Assembly: GCF_050948215.1 (NCBI RefSeq)
Contig: NC_135155.1
Span: 19,185,001-19,249,000 of the forward strand
Length of the DNA: 64,000 nt
Direction: 5' to 3'
From: Halictus rubicundus
Taxonomy: Eukaryota > Arthropoda > Insecta > Hymenoptera > Halictidae
The translations under genes were made by a program, and so were the position numbers. The notes below the pieces were generated by a model. It saw only the letters and a program-made list of their open reading frames with translations, was not told where the DNA came from and did no database searches. Of this stretch, positions 10,101 to 21,055 are shown piece by piece (the first letter of the stretch is position 1; each line of letters begins with the position of its first letter).

Positions 10101-13100
10101 GTCTCGAAATTCCGCTGCTGGATCCTCCGTCTTCAAGGATCGGCGCAGGCTGCACACTGCCTCGATCAGTTCGCGCAGCTTTGAACAGTACTTGAACAAA
10201 CGGAGGTACACAAAATAAATTATCCGTTTCGGAATTCACCTAAATGGCTTTCTATTTAAAATATGTACAAATTTTCATTGTTTACATGCAAATTATGGTC
10301 TTAATAATTTCGGAGGAATTTTTCACGAAAAACAACTTCTTAAAATAATAATCATCGTGCATACATCTTCAATACTCCGGTGAAAAACAGCGCAAACCCT
10401 CAGCCTGGTCAATTGTTCTTGACCGACAGAACGAAGCTGCTTCCAAGCCTGTCGTAACTTTGAGAAAAGGGTTGTGTTACTGTCCAATGGTAGTCTGCAG
10501 GATAGCCTTAACACTCGGGCCCCGTTCACTAATTGACAGCCGTAGTCGTATGTTCCCTGGAAATTCAAACACATCAAATTCGTGCTACTCGAATTTCAGT
10601 GACGACTTTAGTGACATTAGACAAACGTATCGATACGTTCGAATATGGTGACTGACTCTTAGACGAAATCTAAGGTCCTCTGAAATACAGGGCACGCTGG
10701 AAACCTAACAGTCGTATCCGTCTACAAGTCAGAAAAGCCTATGACTACTAAGCGATAGTGACAAGAAGACTGAGAAAATGTCTTTCTCCGATTGCACGTA
10801 GCTCGAAAGACGGCTGTCGAGCTTCCGCGGTGGTGTGGGTAGTTCCACTGACTCCAAATCGTAAGGTTGGAACTGACTCGTAACGAGAATTCACTGTACT
10901 TTGACAAATTATACACATTTATCCGTTTGTTTACAGACAAAGGTGCCTGAATAAGACACACCCTTCAATGGACCAACCAATGAGACAGATGAAATATTGG
11001 TTATAAATGAACAATATACATATTGTGTATTACATATTATACATGTTAGAGTGAGTATCACCGGTTGTCGAGCGTTGTTTACCGCTTGACTGGTTTCAAG
11101 GGGAATCCCCCCAGTGGTGAGGACAAAAAGTTGACAGTTATCTGTTGACAGTTACGGTAGAGACCTGTGCGACAATTACGGAGAGACTACTGTAACGCGA
11201 TACCTTGGCAGTTTCTTGAAACGACTGATGCTCTTCCTTCTGCATCTGTATTTCGTTCGCGTTGCAGCCAATCTCCATGTGATTCTTCAATAGAACATTG
11301 TACAAATCGTTCAACCATTTAACAGCCTGTAAAAGATGCATCGGTATTATGTAACGGATCTGGTTGGAAGAATAATTTGAAGAAATCCATGATCACCTGT
11401 TCCGTGTCCATTTCGTAAGTATATATCAAGGCGATTTGTTTCAGGGAGAGTTTCTGTAGTTCAACGCTGTCGTTGAAGATATTTTTCCTTGCGTTCGTTG
11501 CATCCAAAATATCTCGGACGTTTACTATGTCTTCGCCGTAGTCGACCCGCACGTCTCGGCCCAGGGCATCCTTCACAGGCATCGAAAGTATGTCCGATAA
11601 TTTTTCACCTTCCTTCACCAGTTCGCATTCCAAAGATTCTAGAAATTCGTGACAGATCCAACTGATTTACAAAATATATACAGGGTGATCGGTAAACAGG
11701 TAGTACAACCGAATAGGGGACGATTCTACGCAAAGAAATAAGTGGAAAATATACAATTAAAAATTTGGTCGTACGAGGCTCTGTTTTCAAGAAAATGGAC
11801 TTTGAAAATAGTCAAGTTCGCCGAATTTTCGAACTCGATTTTCTCGAAAAACGAAACCTCGTGTGAACAATTTTATTCTACATTCTCGACTTACCACCAA
11901 TTACCGATCACTCTGTATATACCAGTAAACAAAGTACATCATGCCACAAAACTAAAGTGAGCTTTGGCAAGCTAAGACTAGCTGATGGGTAAAGTATTAG
12001 TACCTATTCGGTATTGTATTAATTATTACTAATAGAACAATAGTTTATTCTTGTTATTTACCAAGATTTGCTTGACTCTGCTCCAACTTTGACAGATTCG
12101 CGCTCGCCTGAGAAAAGTCGTGAGTTCTGTTGCCCATCACCAATCTATCGAACACTTCACTGGTTTTGTCAAAATACTGTAACAATATCAACGAAACTGA
12201 GTCTCTGGAATAAAACTTCGATCGTATTTTTTTATTCTCTCTTAAGCACATACCTCAGAAACCAGTCTGAAGAATCTCTGCGAAGTAATTAACACGTTCC
12301 GTCGCCTCTCGAGCCTGGTTGCGAAGCTTCGACACACGAAGTCCATGAAATCTCTCTGAGATTTCAAATCTTCAGAGAGACGAGTGCTTGGTAAATTATC
12401 GATCTTGTGAAGCAGCTCTGCGTACCGACCGTAAGTTTCCTGAAACGAAGATTAATTTTAATCAATTTATGAAAGAAAAAGAAATGGATACGTACATGCG
12501 TATAAATTCACTGTGAATGTTTACGTAATGGAATATTTTCCCGTAGGAGGGTTAAGCGAACGAACCCGTAATTAGTTTCTAAAATGAGTGAATCGTTGAA
12601 TCGTACCCTGCATTCGAGTTCCAATTCCTCGTGCCGCCTTCGCAGCTCCTCCGAGGATGAAACGTCGAATCCAACCTGGCAACAGGAATTCAGCATTGCG
12701 TCAGCGGGTCCAAGGATCCAATCGGTGACACGGGACACACCCTTCTCGAGATCGCCGATCACTCTGGCAGTATCCAGGTTCCTTTCCATTTCAGACCAGG
12801 AATTTTCGATGTCCACCTAAATAGTAAAACGCGACGTGTTACATTTGCATAAACATCGATGTGCTTTCGTTCGATTTAGAATGCCGCGAGTACCTTCTTC
12901 AATTCGATCGAATCGATAAGCTCGTGGATTCGTTTCGTGGTGTCCAAAACATCCTTCGCCGACACCCTACTCATTAAATTTACCAAGCTTCTGCCTGAAA
13001 GATAACAGTATTTTATTTTACTCAACTGACTTCGTCGTAAATGTTTAACAACTATTGAACAATCATCCGTAAGTAATGTTAATGCATGTCATGACATAAT

Positions 13101-15947
13101 GCATGTAATTTTGTGCGTATTTACATAAACTAACGATTCCATTTTGATTCTATTGTTGTAGATCATTTTTGTGCACTGTACGCTGCACGGCCATTTGCCA
13201 TTTTCAAGCCGCCATTGCACCATTGATATTCACGATTCAAATTTATAAGAAATATTTTTGTTTACGTTATAACGTTAGTAGATGATACATCAAATTTTAA
13301 ATCAATCTACCCATTACATTTAAAAAAAAAAATATTGAAAAATTGGTCATTTACACAAGGTTCCCCCCCTAATGGGTATTTTATTTACTTTCGATTGAGA
13401 ACGGAAGGGTATAAATGAGGACGAAACATATAAATACCACGCGAGTCTTATTGTTCACCGTTTTTACACCCTCGCGAGCACATGATCGCGCTTGTTTCTT
13501 AAGGAACGCTTATGCTCGACATCCGGTTAAGCCGGTTTTTCAATTTTTGCGGACAATCTAGCTGCAAGTGTCTATCTCCCGGCGCGACTGGCGTGATTAT
13601 AACGCTAGACTAGAAAATAACTATTGAGCATGATGCGGAGGAGCAAGTCTCGCCGAGTATTTACACTATCGCTCGAAAATATTTCATCACGTCCGCTGAC
13701 GAAACAGCGCAGGTTGCAAACCGAAATTAACGTACTCGCACCAACGAACACAGAGATGGCAGCTCAGGTTTCAATCAAAATTGAAGGACGTTGAACAAAA
13801 TAAAAAAGGATAAATTTAATGGACCGTATTTAGAATACAACGCTCAGTTGAAGAAGTAGACCGATGAAATGATATCTTGCTTGGTTCGAAATTATATCTT
13901 GTTTCAGTAAGTGGTAAGCAAATGTACCGTAAAGTTGGAAGTCATTAGTCGTAAGTTAGTTTCAGTTTACTGAAAATACCGACTAAAAAAACTATAATCT
14001 TAGCTCCAGTTTAGCTAATGTTGTAAATTTACATAAGCATGACTGGACCGGGGCATGGGCAGGACTACGGGCGCAATCGACAGTGATAACGCCAGAAACC
14101 GAAACGAGAGGGACATCGAATTCCCCGGCGAAGAAATCTTGTTCACCTGATTGCAGAATGTATCCCGCTAGAGATGTTAATTCCGTGCTCGTATCCCAGT
14201 AGGATTCTATATCCTCGTCCGATTCTAGCATGCGAAACGCGTCCAAGCTGGTCATTCTTTGGTGCAGGTTTGCCATCTTCGACACGAGATCCGCGGCGTC
14301 CTTGATGTAGTCTTCCACTTTCTATGATGTCGGAAATATTCAATATTATTATTTACTACAGATCAAAATGGACAAGCTTACACAGGTGGAAAGCGCAACG
14401 CTACTAACCCTGTATCTAATTTTCGAGTTCAAATTCCATTTTGTATGCTCAGTAGATTTGTACATTTATAAAAACTAATTTTGTCAAAAATCACAGAATA
14501 AGTGCTGCAAAATATTCTAATGCCAGTGTCATTAATCGATAAACTTTTTATACCATATTACGAAAACTAAATGGCGATAATGTGCATATTCTCAAATACA
14601 TTTCCGTTTATATAGATTAAATTTAGTAATAATTAACATTTACCACGCGATTTTGAATCCACTCCGTGTGATCGTAGAATTTGTTACCGCCCAATTCGTA
14701 CGGTAAATGCGCATAATCTATGTGAAGAGGAAGCCTCGTCAAGATAAGGTATGTCGGCTAGAACAATGACGATCACAATCGACAAATTAATTTACATAAC
14801 GTTATGGCATGAACCTCCAATTAACCTTGTGGAGGTCAAGACCCTAATAATTCTTCGTTATCTCGCGACATATCTGAAAATATAGTTGTAATGTTTGCTA
14901 AAAAAGTTACACGAAAATTGAAGGAACATGTTTATTCTATTAAAATAGATACAATTTGTACAATGTCTAAAACTTATTAAAAAGTTTCATTCTCTTTCCA
15001 TCCCTCAAGTTTGTTTTCCTTTCACAGAGGAAAATAAATATGTATGTATATTGTTTATCTACGGATAAAACATTATTATGTAAACTGCCAAACACCACGA
15101 GGTTTGGACCCCGTGACCTTGTCATTATCCTTTCTTGTTATCGAAACGATCTTGTTAATCTAATAGTTTTCACAAAAACAAAAATATTATTTCGATGGCT
15201 TTGTCCATCAATTAATTTAGGCACAAACCTCTCCTTCCTTATGAGACCTGGTGCAGCTGTCCACTCTTTTGTCCCAGAATCCTTCAGGTCGCACAACGAT
15301 CACAGAGGCAGTACACGATCCCAGAAGAACCATCGACAGTCTTATGCAAGACCTTGCAACGCGCCATGCACCCTTTCGTGCGTCCACGACCAGGACTAAC
15401 CCATTCCTCTTCGTCTCCTCGCTAACAATGTAACGCATTCCTTATAACCCGCTTTCATCGTGGCGAAACAACAATCGGATCGTAATGCGGTATTCACTTG
15501 TTAACCCGTAAAATATCTATTTCAAAATTTCATTCGCTTTGCGATATTTTAATATTCTATATAACGTGTGCTATCATTTTATTTTGGCAGAAATGTTTTT
15601 GTGAAATAAAGCTAAACGGTTTGGTAAAATTTGATGTTATTAAAAGTATCCTGAAACAGTGTATAGAAACTTTCGGTTGCAACGTGTCGTGTAAATGTTA
15701 ATGTGCTGTAACCTTTTTTCCCGTAGTGTAGCATCGTGCGAGAAAATGATAGTGATAATTACCTAAAAATCGACAAATAGTAGAGGATAAGAGACTCCAA
15801 TCTGGGTTTGGTGTTGGGTTGGAGTTCCGATGGAACGTTCACGACGATCAAAGGTCTTCCCTCACGATCACGTCCGCCTGGAATGTATGCGAGATTCGAT
15901 TCAAGGGCTTCCAGAATGTCCACTGCCTCGAAATTCTTCGCGGGCAT
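4126..15947 (-). CDS. SESTD1: SESTD1-like Sec14/spectrin-repeat scaffold protein, 17 coding exons, complete
   Basis: Exons read on the minus strand: 15947-15763, 15421-15229, 14757-14644, 14321-14147, 12994-12894, 12816-12607, 12439-12254, 12176-12062, 11638-11397, 11326-11204, 10556-10365, 10190-9982, 6860-6293, 5776-5595, 5270-5075, 4984-4759, 4544-4126. They sum to 3636 nt (1211 aa) with every phase consistent. The start is the first ATG after an in-frame TAG and has a good Kozak context (GCAGCCATGC). Residues 1-165 form a Sec14/CRAL-TRIO-like domain (AYIPGGRDREGRP; VVRPEGFWDKR; later DYAHLPYELGG). Residues about 220-710 are spectrin-like repeats with motifs shared with vertebrate SESTD1 (AVKWLNDLYNVLLKNH, TYDYGCQLV, FDKTSEVF). 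Vertebrate SESTD1 is about 700 aa, binds phosphoinositides and associates with TRPC channels; that role is family knowledge. Residues about 710-1211 are a Ser/Thr-rich, probably disordered extension ending in a Cys cluster. Exon 12 appears to use a GC donor. The gene is divergent from the Fn3/Ig gene at 21056. Confidence 0.92.
11675..11921. mobile_element. MITE with about 21-bp terminal inverted repeats, inside an intron
   Basis: The left end TATATACAGGGTGATCGGTA and the right end TTACCGATCACTCTGTATAT are inverted repeats with one mismatch (GGGTG versus GAGTG). The 247-bp element sits between two exons of the SESTD1-like gene (12062 and 11638). It has no transposase frame. An ACAGGGTG-type terminus is common in insect non-autonomous DNA transposons (general knowledge). 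Confidence 0.65.
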
Positions 15948-17687
15948 GGCTGCATCCGCTCCGACCTATTATATCATTCTCACTTTCGGAACAATTTCTC
16001 CGTTCAACTATTTCTGCATGGGATCACACGCGCACCACATTAACACCAACGGTCCCGACGCGTTTGCGGATCACCGAGGATAATCCTCGCATTGTAGCAC
16101 GTATAACCGGTGTAAAACAATACGGCAGATCGACCAGGTAAACGATCGATGTCTCGAGACGATCCTACCGAGATCCGTGGAATTGTGTTACGCCCGATCA
16201 GGTTCGTTCACTGTAAAAACAGCCTCGTGGTTTGCATACCACGATACACGTTCACCAAAAGAACCGCACATGCGTGCCTTGTGTCCCGTCTAACGAAAAA
16301 TCCTGTAACCTTAGTACGTTCCTGGGATCTTTCTCGAGGCAATCACGTTCTCGCTTCGTATAATAATGCTCCGGCTATCTTGTCCCCTTTTATTCTGCTC
16401 GCGTTCTTTTCAAGATGTTACAGGAATTTAAGAACGCCGTCATGTTTCGGATTTATTAAAATTATTAAACCAAGAAAAATTGTATTTTTAAACACGAGAA
16501 CAGTCAGTCTTGTATTACCACTTTCTTCGAAATGATAGGAGCGTGAAGTTAGATAGGTATGCATTACTGTTGTTACAAAAAAAGAATACATTCGTTGCAG
16601 AGAAATTCCTCGTTCTCCAGATAATTGCGATGTACCGTTCGGTACATGTAGGTCTCACCCCTTCGCTCCCTAGTCATAAAATGATTCACTAATTATCATT
16701 TATCAACACATTCAAGCTTTTGCATCTAAAAATATATTATTCTACTTGTAATAATAATAATATCCTACTAATTATTACCAAAAATGTTTAAAAGTATTTT
16801 GTTCGAAACGAAAGACTAGAGACACAGCTTTTTAATTTCGCAGATCGTCGTTCAGTTTGTTTTTTAGGATACTTGTGAACGATACGGCAGTTTTTGGTCA
16901 AGAATGCTCCAAATTGAATTGTCTCTGAAAGCATTACATTTTTTCACAGCTTTGAAGATTGAAACCTCCACTTTACAAAGATTACTCGAAACGTAATCTA
17001 CGATTTCGAGTTCGATGACAAAGCCAACAATTCCAACGGTATACGTATATTCACCTTCGTCTCAACTATTTCGGTTTCCTCGGAACTTTTTCCAACCGAC
17101 ACTCGAACCGCGTGTCTCCTTTCTGAACGTATAACCGAATCACAAACCGTAACGAGACTCAACGCACGCACGTTCACGCACAGTTCGTCTAGAAAACGTT
17201 CGAGGAAATGCGATTTGCATTTCAAAGGGCCCCATGGTACACAGTGAAAGTCGAGCAGCGTATCACAGGCTCCTCGGGAACCTTGACCAACAAATTCGAA
17301 GCGTTCGTCGCGACCGGTGGTCCTGGTCTGGGTGGGACCGAACGAGTCAACGAATCCCGCTAAAACACTCACAGAGACCACGAAGAGGTCCGAATAAAAC
17401 TGGGAACACAGGGTTCCTCGGCATCTCTCGCCGGAGGAATTCGGAGTTTCGGCTATAGCGAGGATCACGCGGCCCGGAAAACGTTGCGACAGCTGTTGCA
17501 GGAATTGTCGCGGGTTGCAGGTGCACGTGGTCGAACGGTGGTCCTACGCGGAAATGCACCGGCGGGTTTCAGATCTGAATAGGTGTACGTGTAAAAGAAA
17601 AACTGTCGCGCGCTTTCACGTGCGCGAACAAGCGCGCGAGAGCGCACGGTCACGTGCTTCTACCTACGTGGAAGTCGGTGATAAAAC

Positions 17688-17755
17688 GCGAACGGCGAAC
17701 GGCGAACGGCGAACGGCGAACGGCGAACGGAGAGCGGAGAACGGAGAACGGAGAA
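17688..17755. repeat. 7-bp minisatellite (GCGAACG then GAGAACG units)
   Basis: About six GCGAACG units are followed by three GAGAACG-type units. Because the period is 7 nt, every frame reads as a 7-residue repeat; the plus frame gives a Thr-Ala-Asn-Gly-Glu-Arg-Arg pattern. It lies directly upstream of the candidate alternative exon at 17767. Confidence 0.85.
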
Positions 17756-17766
17756 CTGCAGCTGCG

Positions 17767-17812
17767 ATGGAGGCTGCAGGGAAACCGAAAGCCATCTCGC
17801 TGCTCCATTCAG
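17767..17812 (+). other. Candidate alternative first coding exon of the Fn3/Ig gene
   Basis: A GCGATGG start context opens a 15-codon frame (MEAAGKPKAISLLHS) that stops at a TCAG|GTACAA donor in phase 1. Phase 1 is exactly what the acceptor at 23200 requires. The frame is open further upstream, with an ATG at 17515 and the heptamer repeat in between, so a longer N-terminus is possible. This rests only on phase compatibility and start context; there is no transcript evidence. Confidence 0.25.
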
Positions 17813-18054
17813 GTACAACGGTACTCTGGCACCGATTAACCGTCTTCCCCTTCTCCCGTTCTTTTCCTCGTGGGGCTCTTCCTTCTCCTTTCCTGCGTCC
17901 ACGACCTCTTTCGACAGACGACGCGTCCTCTTTTGTATCCTCTACACCGGTGCACGCTAGTTAATGTTAACCAAAGATACCGGCAAAATTCGATAGAAAG
18001 TTTTCCGTTCTCACGGAGTCTGATCGACGCCATTAGTCTTAGATCACTGAAAAT

Positions 18055-18068
18055 CCCCCCCCCCCCCC
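18055..18068. repeat. Poly(C) run
   Basis: Fourteen consecutive C on the plus strand in otherwise mixed sequence. Such homopolymers are often length-variable or assembly-sensitive. Confidence 0.85.
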
Positions 18069-19623
18069 ACCTCTTCTTCCGGCTGGAGCGCTGGTGGTTC
18101 AAAATCGTAAAAAGCACGGACTAAAGTCTAATTTTCAAGTTCCCTCAAACGTACACATGAAGTTTTGGTTACAGATTCTTAAATATACAGAAGGTGGTTC
18201 ACCTAAATGTCTGGCGCCGTTCTTCTTCAAAGAAGGTCTTGAGACTGCACGGAATAAGTAGCGTAATGACTGTCTTTGTCCAGTGATGTATAATAAGGTA
18301 AATTTATGTAAAGCTGAACAATTTCATAAATTGTTTCATTTATTTCCTTGTGGAGAATCGTGATACCGCTTTCACTATTGAGACAAACAATTAAGACAAA
18401 AATAGATAGGAATTATTACACTAAAACCGCTGAAAGTCGGTTCTTTGAAAGTATCGGAACCGAGAAGAGACCGCGAAACTATCGCAAAAACGAGTAAATC
18501 GAAAGCGATGAAATCATCGACGTCCGCGTGACGAGATATTTTGTACAGTCTCGGCGTGGAATGTTTTTCTGCTGAATGATTTATAGGTGCGACTGACCTC
18601 TCGACGAGTTACAACATGCACACAAGGAACATGTTTTGGCTGTAACTCGCGAACGTAAAAATTTCTCAAGGTTATTGTATTCCGCGGCAAATGAAAAAAA
18701 AAAGAAACGGTCGAGAACTTTTCGAGCCAGCGCTGCTTGGGAACTTTGGATTTGCAAAATTGATAGGAGAAGGAAATTCTTAAAATATGTAAAAAATCGC
18801 CAAATTAAATAAGTTTGTTTAGAATTGCACTTTTATTTCAGTGTCACAAACCATATTATATTGTGTACTTTAGCGAAACAGGTATTATTTTATTCGACCT
18901 GCAAATAAACAATTTTAAATCTACAGGAAATACTTTTACAATCTGTTTCTGCAGCTGTGCGATTATCGCAATATCCAACAAAATAGTCATTTTTTGTGGA
19001 ACCACTTTATTATTCAGCAAACTACACTATTTAAATATCACATAATAAAATGTACAAGTTGATTTTTCAAAGATACACAAATTTATACATTGAAAAAATT
19101 GTTGAGTTTCTGTTAGTGTTAGAGGCCGTACATCTGTATAAAGTGACCATATTTCGATGTGTGTAATTACGAGTTAATTCTCCCCTTTCCCATTTTTGTT
19201 AGCCGACGAATACACGGGGGATTTAACAGGCTCGGTGATCCATGGCGCACGTAAAAGCACTTAGGTACTTGGCGGCACGCGCATGAGTCAAGGTCAGTGA
19301 CCGGCGGTGACCAAACACTGTTAAAAGCAAGGTGTGCCGCGGTAAATACAAGTTCATACATATATTGCGCGTTCCTCTCGATCTGACGAGGAAATAAAGA
19401 CCGATCAACGAATAGCAATCTGGCGAACACCGGAGTACCGAATAGTGACGTCACGATCGCGTTCACCTCTTCGCGCCACCGGAAGCTCAAGTTGGAGGAC
19501 GTTGTAGCAACCACGTGCTGGTTGTTGTGGTAACATTTAATAGGCGAGATCCTTGCTTCTTATTTTGCTTATTTCTCCGATTTTTGGCCACGTTTTGGCG
19601 ATTCTGAACCACTGTGCACCACT

Positions 19624-19986
19624 GTAGTGTGCGAATTAATGTGAACATACCAATATTTTGAATGTCTTATTAATTTTTTTAAAGTTGTCAACACGACTGT
19701 GTCAGTGTAGCGGCCATTTTGTTGTACGTTTGGTGAACTTGTCTGTGCTGACCTGTTGAGAGGTATTGACGTGTTTTCAGTGGATAAGTCTGTAATTATT
19801 ATATCACATAATTTGTTACAGACTTATCCATTAACGACACGCCAATTCCTCTCAACAGGTCAGCTCAGACTAGTTCATCAAATGTACAACAAAATGGCCG
19901 CTACCACTGCGTAGTTATATTGCCAACTTTAAAAAACTAATAAGACATTCGGAATATTGATATGTTTACATTAATTCGCACGCTAC
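19624..19986. mobile_element. Long foldback palindrome (about 170-bp arms, very short loop)
   Basis: The left arm runs from GTAGTGTGCGAATTAATG (19624) to about 19795. The right arm, about 19818-19986, is its reverse complement with scattered mismatches. Landmarks present in both orientations include AGCGGCCATTTTGTTGTAC, GACCTGTTGAGAGG and GGATAAGTCTGTAA. The spacer is only about 20 bp, so the single strand could fold into a near-complete hairpin. There is no coding frame. It fits a palindromic MITE or foldback element. Arm identity, by eye, is well above 80%. Confidence 0.75.
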
Positions 19987-20782
19987 TGTACATGTAGCAC
20001 AAACCACAACTTTTCGCCATACAAATCATCAAATCTAACAAAACTATTGACAATATGGGACTGCATAGAACCTGCTTATGGCAATTTCTCTATTAGAAAG
20101 CATCCTACATCTTTACGAGCCATTATCTTAATCTGCTCCTCCTTATTTGACAATTTACCATGTGGTATCTTGTAGAAAATTGAAATAACCTGAAACTATA
20201 TACCATTTTATACAATTAAAGATAAAATAGTTATACAATATCTACAAAAAAATGCTCTGAAAACTGGAGAAACATATCGGCTGAAACTGTGATAATTTCG
20301 TTGGTGGTGAAACTAGAACACATCCAACTATCGCAGTCGGTAACGACTACAAATTCGAACGACATCGATCAAAAACACATGAAATTTTTAGTGAAAGTAT
20401 GCAAAATTTCGCCGACTGTACGCACAGTTTTCTGTAATGTTTTATAGGATTGTCGCGGCGAAGTAATTCGGAATGAACCAGGAGGTGTCAGCCAAGTCCA
20501 CTAGGAGCGGAATCCGCCAGCTGGCCTGATTACATAACAAAACAATAATGAATCCGGTCGTGTTCGATCAGTGTGCGGCGATCAGCAGCGTGGCGGGAAT
20601 GAGACAATTTTAAGAATCCCGAGGAACTCGCGGAAGCTCTGTCTCGAGGCAGGGAAACAAAGAAATCGGGGGAGGGACAAAGATAGCCTGAAGAGGAAGC
20701 CTGAAGAGGCCTGGCGTCGCTACGGTCGTCGGCCACGAAGAGGTCCGGCAGTGCTGCACCGAGCCTCGCGCTATATCGAGCC

Positions 20783-20787
<5 letters not shown>

Positions 20788-20840
<53 letters not shown>

Positions 20841-20850
20841 TCTCCCTCTC
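20788..20850. repeat. CT microsatellite in the putative 5' region of the Fn3/Ig gene
   Basis: A (TC)n tract with CCC interruptions at its right end, about 200 bp upstream of the start codon at 21056. If transcribed it would be a pyrimidine-rich 5' UTR tract. Confidence 0.9.
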
Positions 20851-21055
20851 CCTGTCACTCCTGTTCGGTCTCGGTTCGGACGTCGTCGACGACGGACCGC
20901 TGTTTTTCCCTCTTTCGACGACCGATCTTGATCCTCGCTGTCGATCGATGACGGGCTTCCGGTTCGCCGACGTCCCGGAACCGACGGGAAACTGGCCAGG
21001 AACGGAGTGATCGTCGAGCCAGGCTCGACGTGGAAGAGGAAGAGGAGGAACGACC

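Larger units (their letters stand above)
15948..21055. other. Divergent intergenic region between the SESTD1-like and Fn3/Ig genes
   Basis: This is head-to-head spacer with start codons 5.1 kb apart. GC-rich, CpG-rich stretches at about 17000-17980 and 20440-21400 are promoter or 5' UTR candidates. The minus-strand open frames at 16998-17468 (156 codons) and 19167-19514 (115 codons) show no recognisable domain or splice context and are not called as genes. Sub-features listed separately are the heptamer minisatellite, a poly(C) run, a 363-bp palindrome, a CT microsatellite and a candidate alternative first exon. Confidence 0.5.

Noticed and set aside
16998..17468. 156-codon minus-strand open frame
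   Set aside because: No recognisable domain, no clear start context or splice partner, and it lies in GC-rich divergent promoter-like sequence where long chance frames are expected.
19167..19514. 115-codon minus-strand open frame
   Set aside because: Looks protein-like in composition but matches nothing I know, has no splice context, and borders the palindromic element. Kept out for lack of support.
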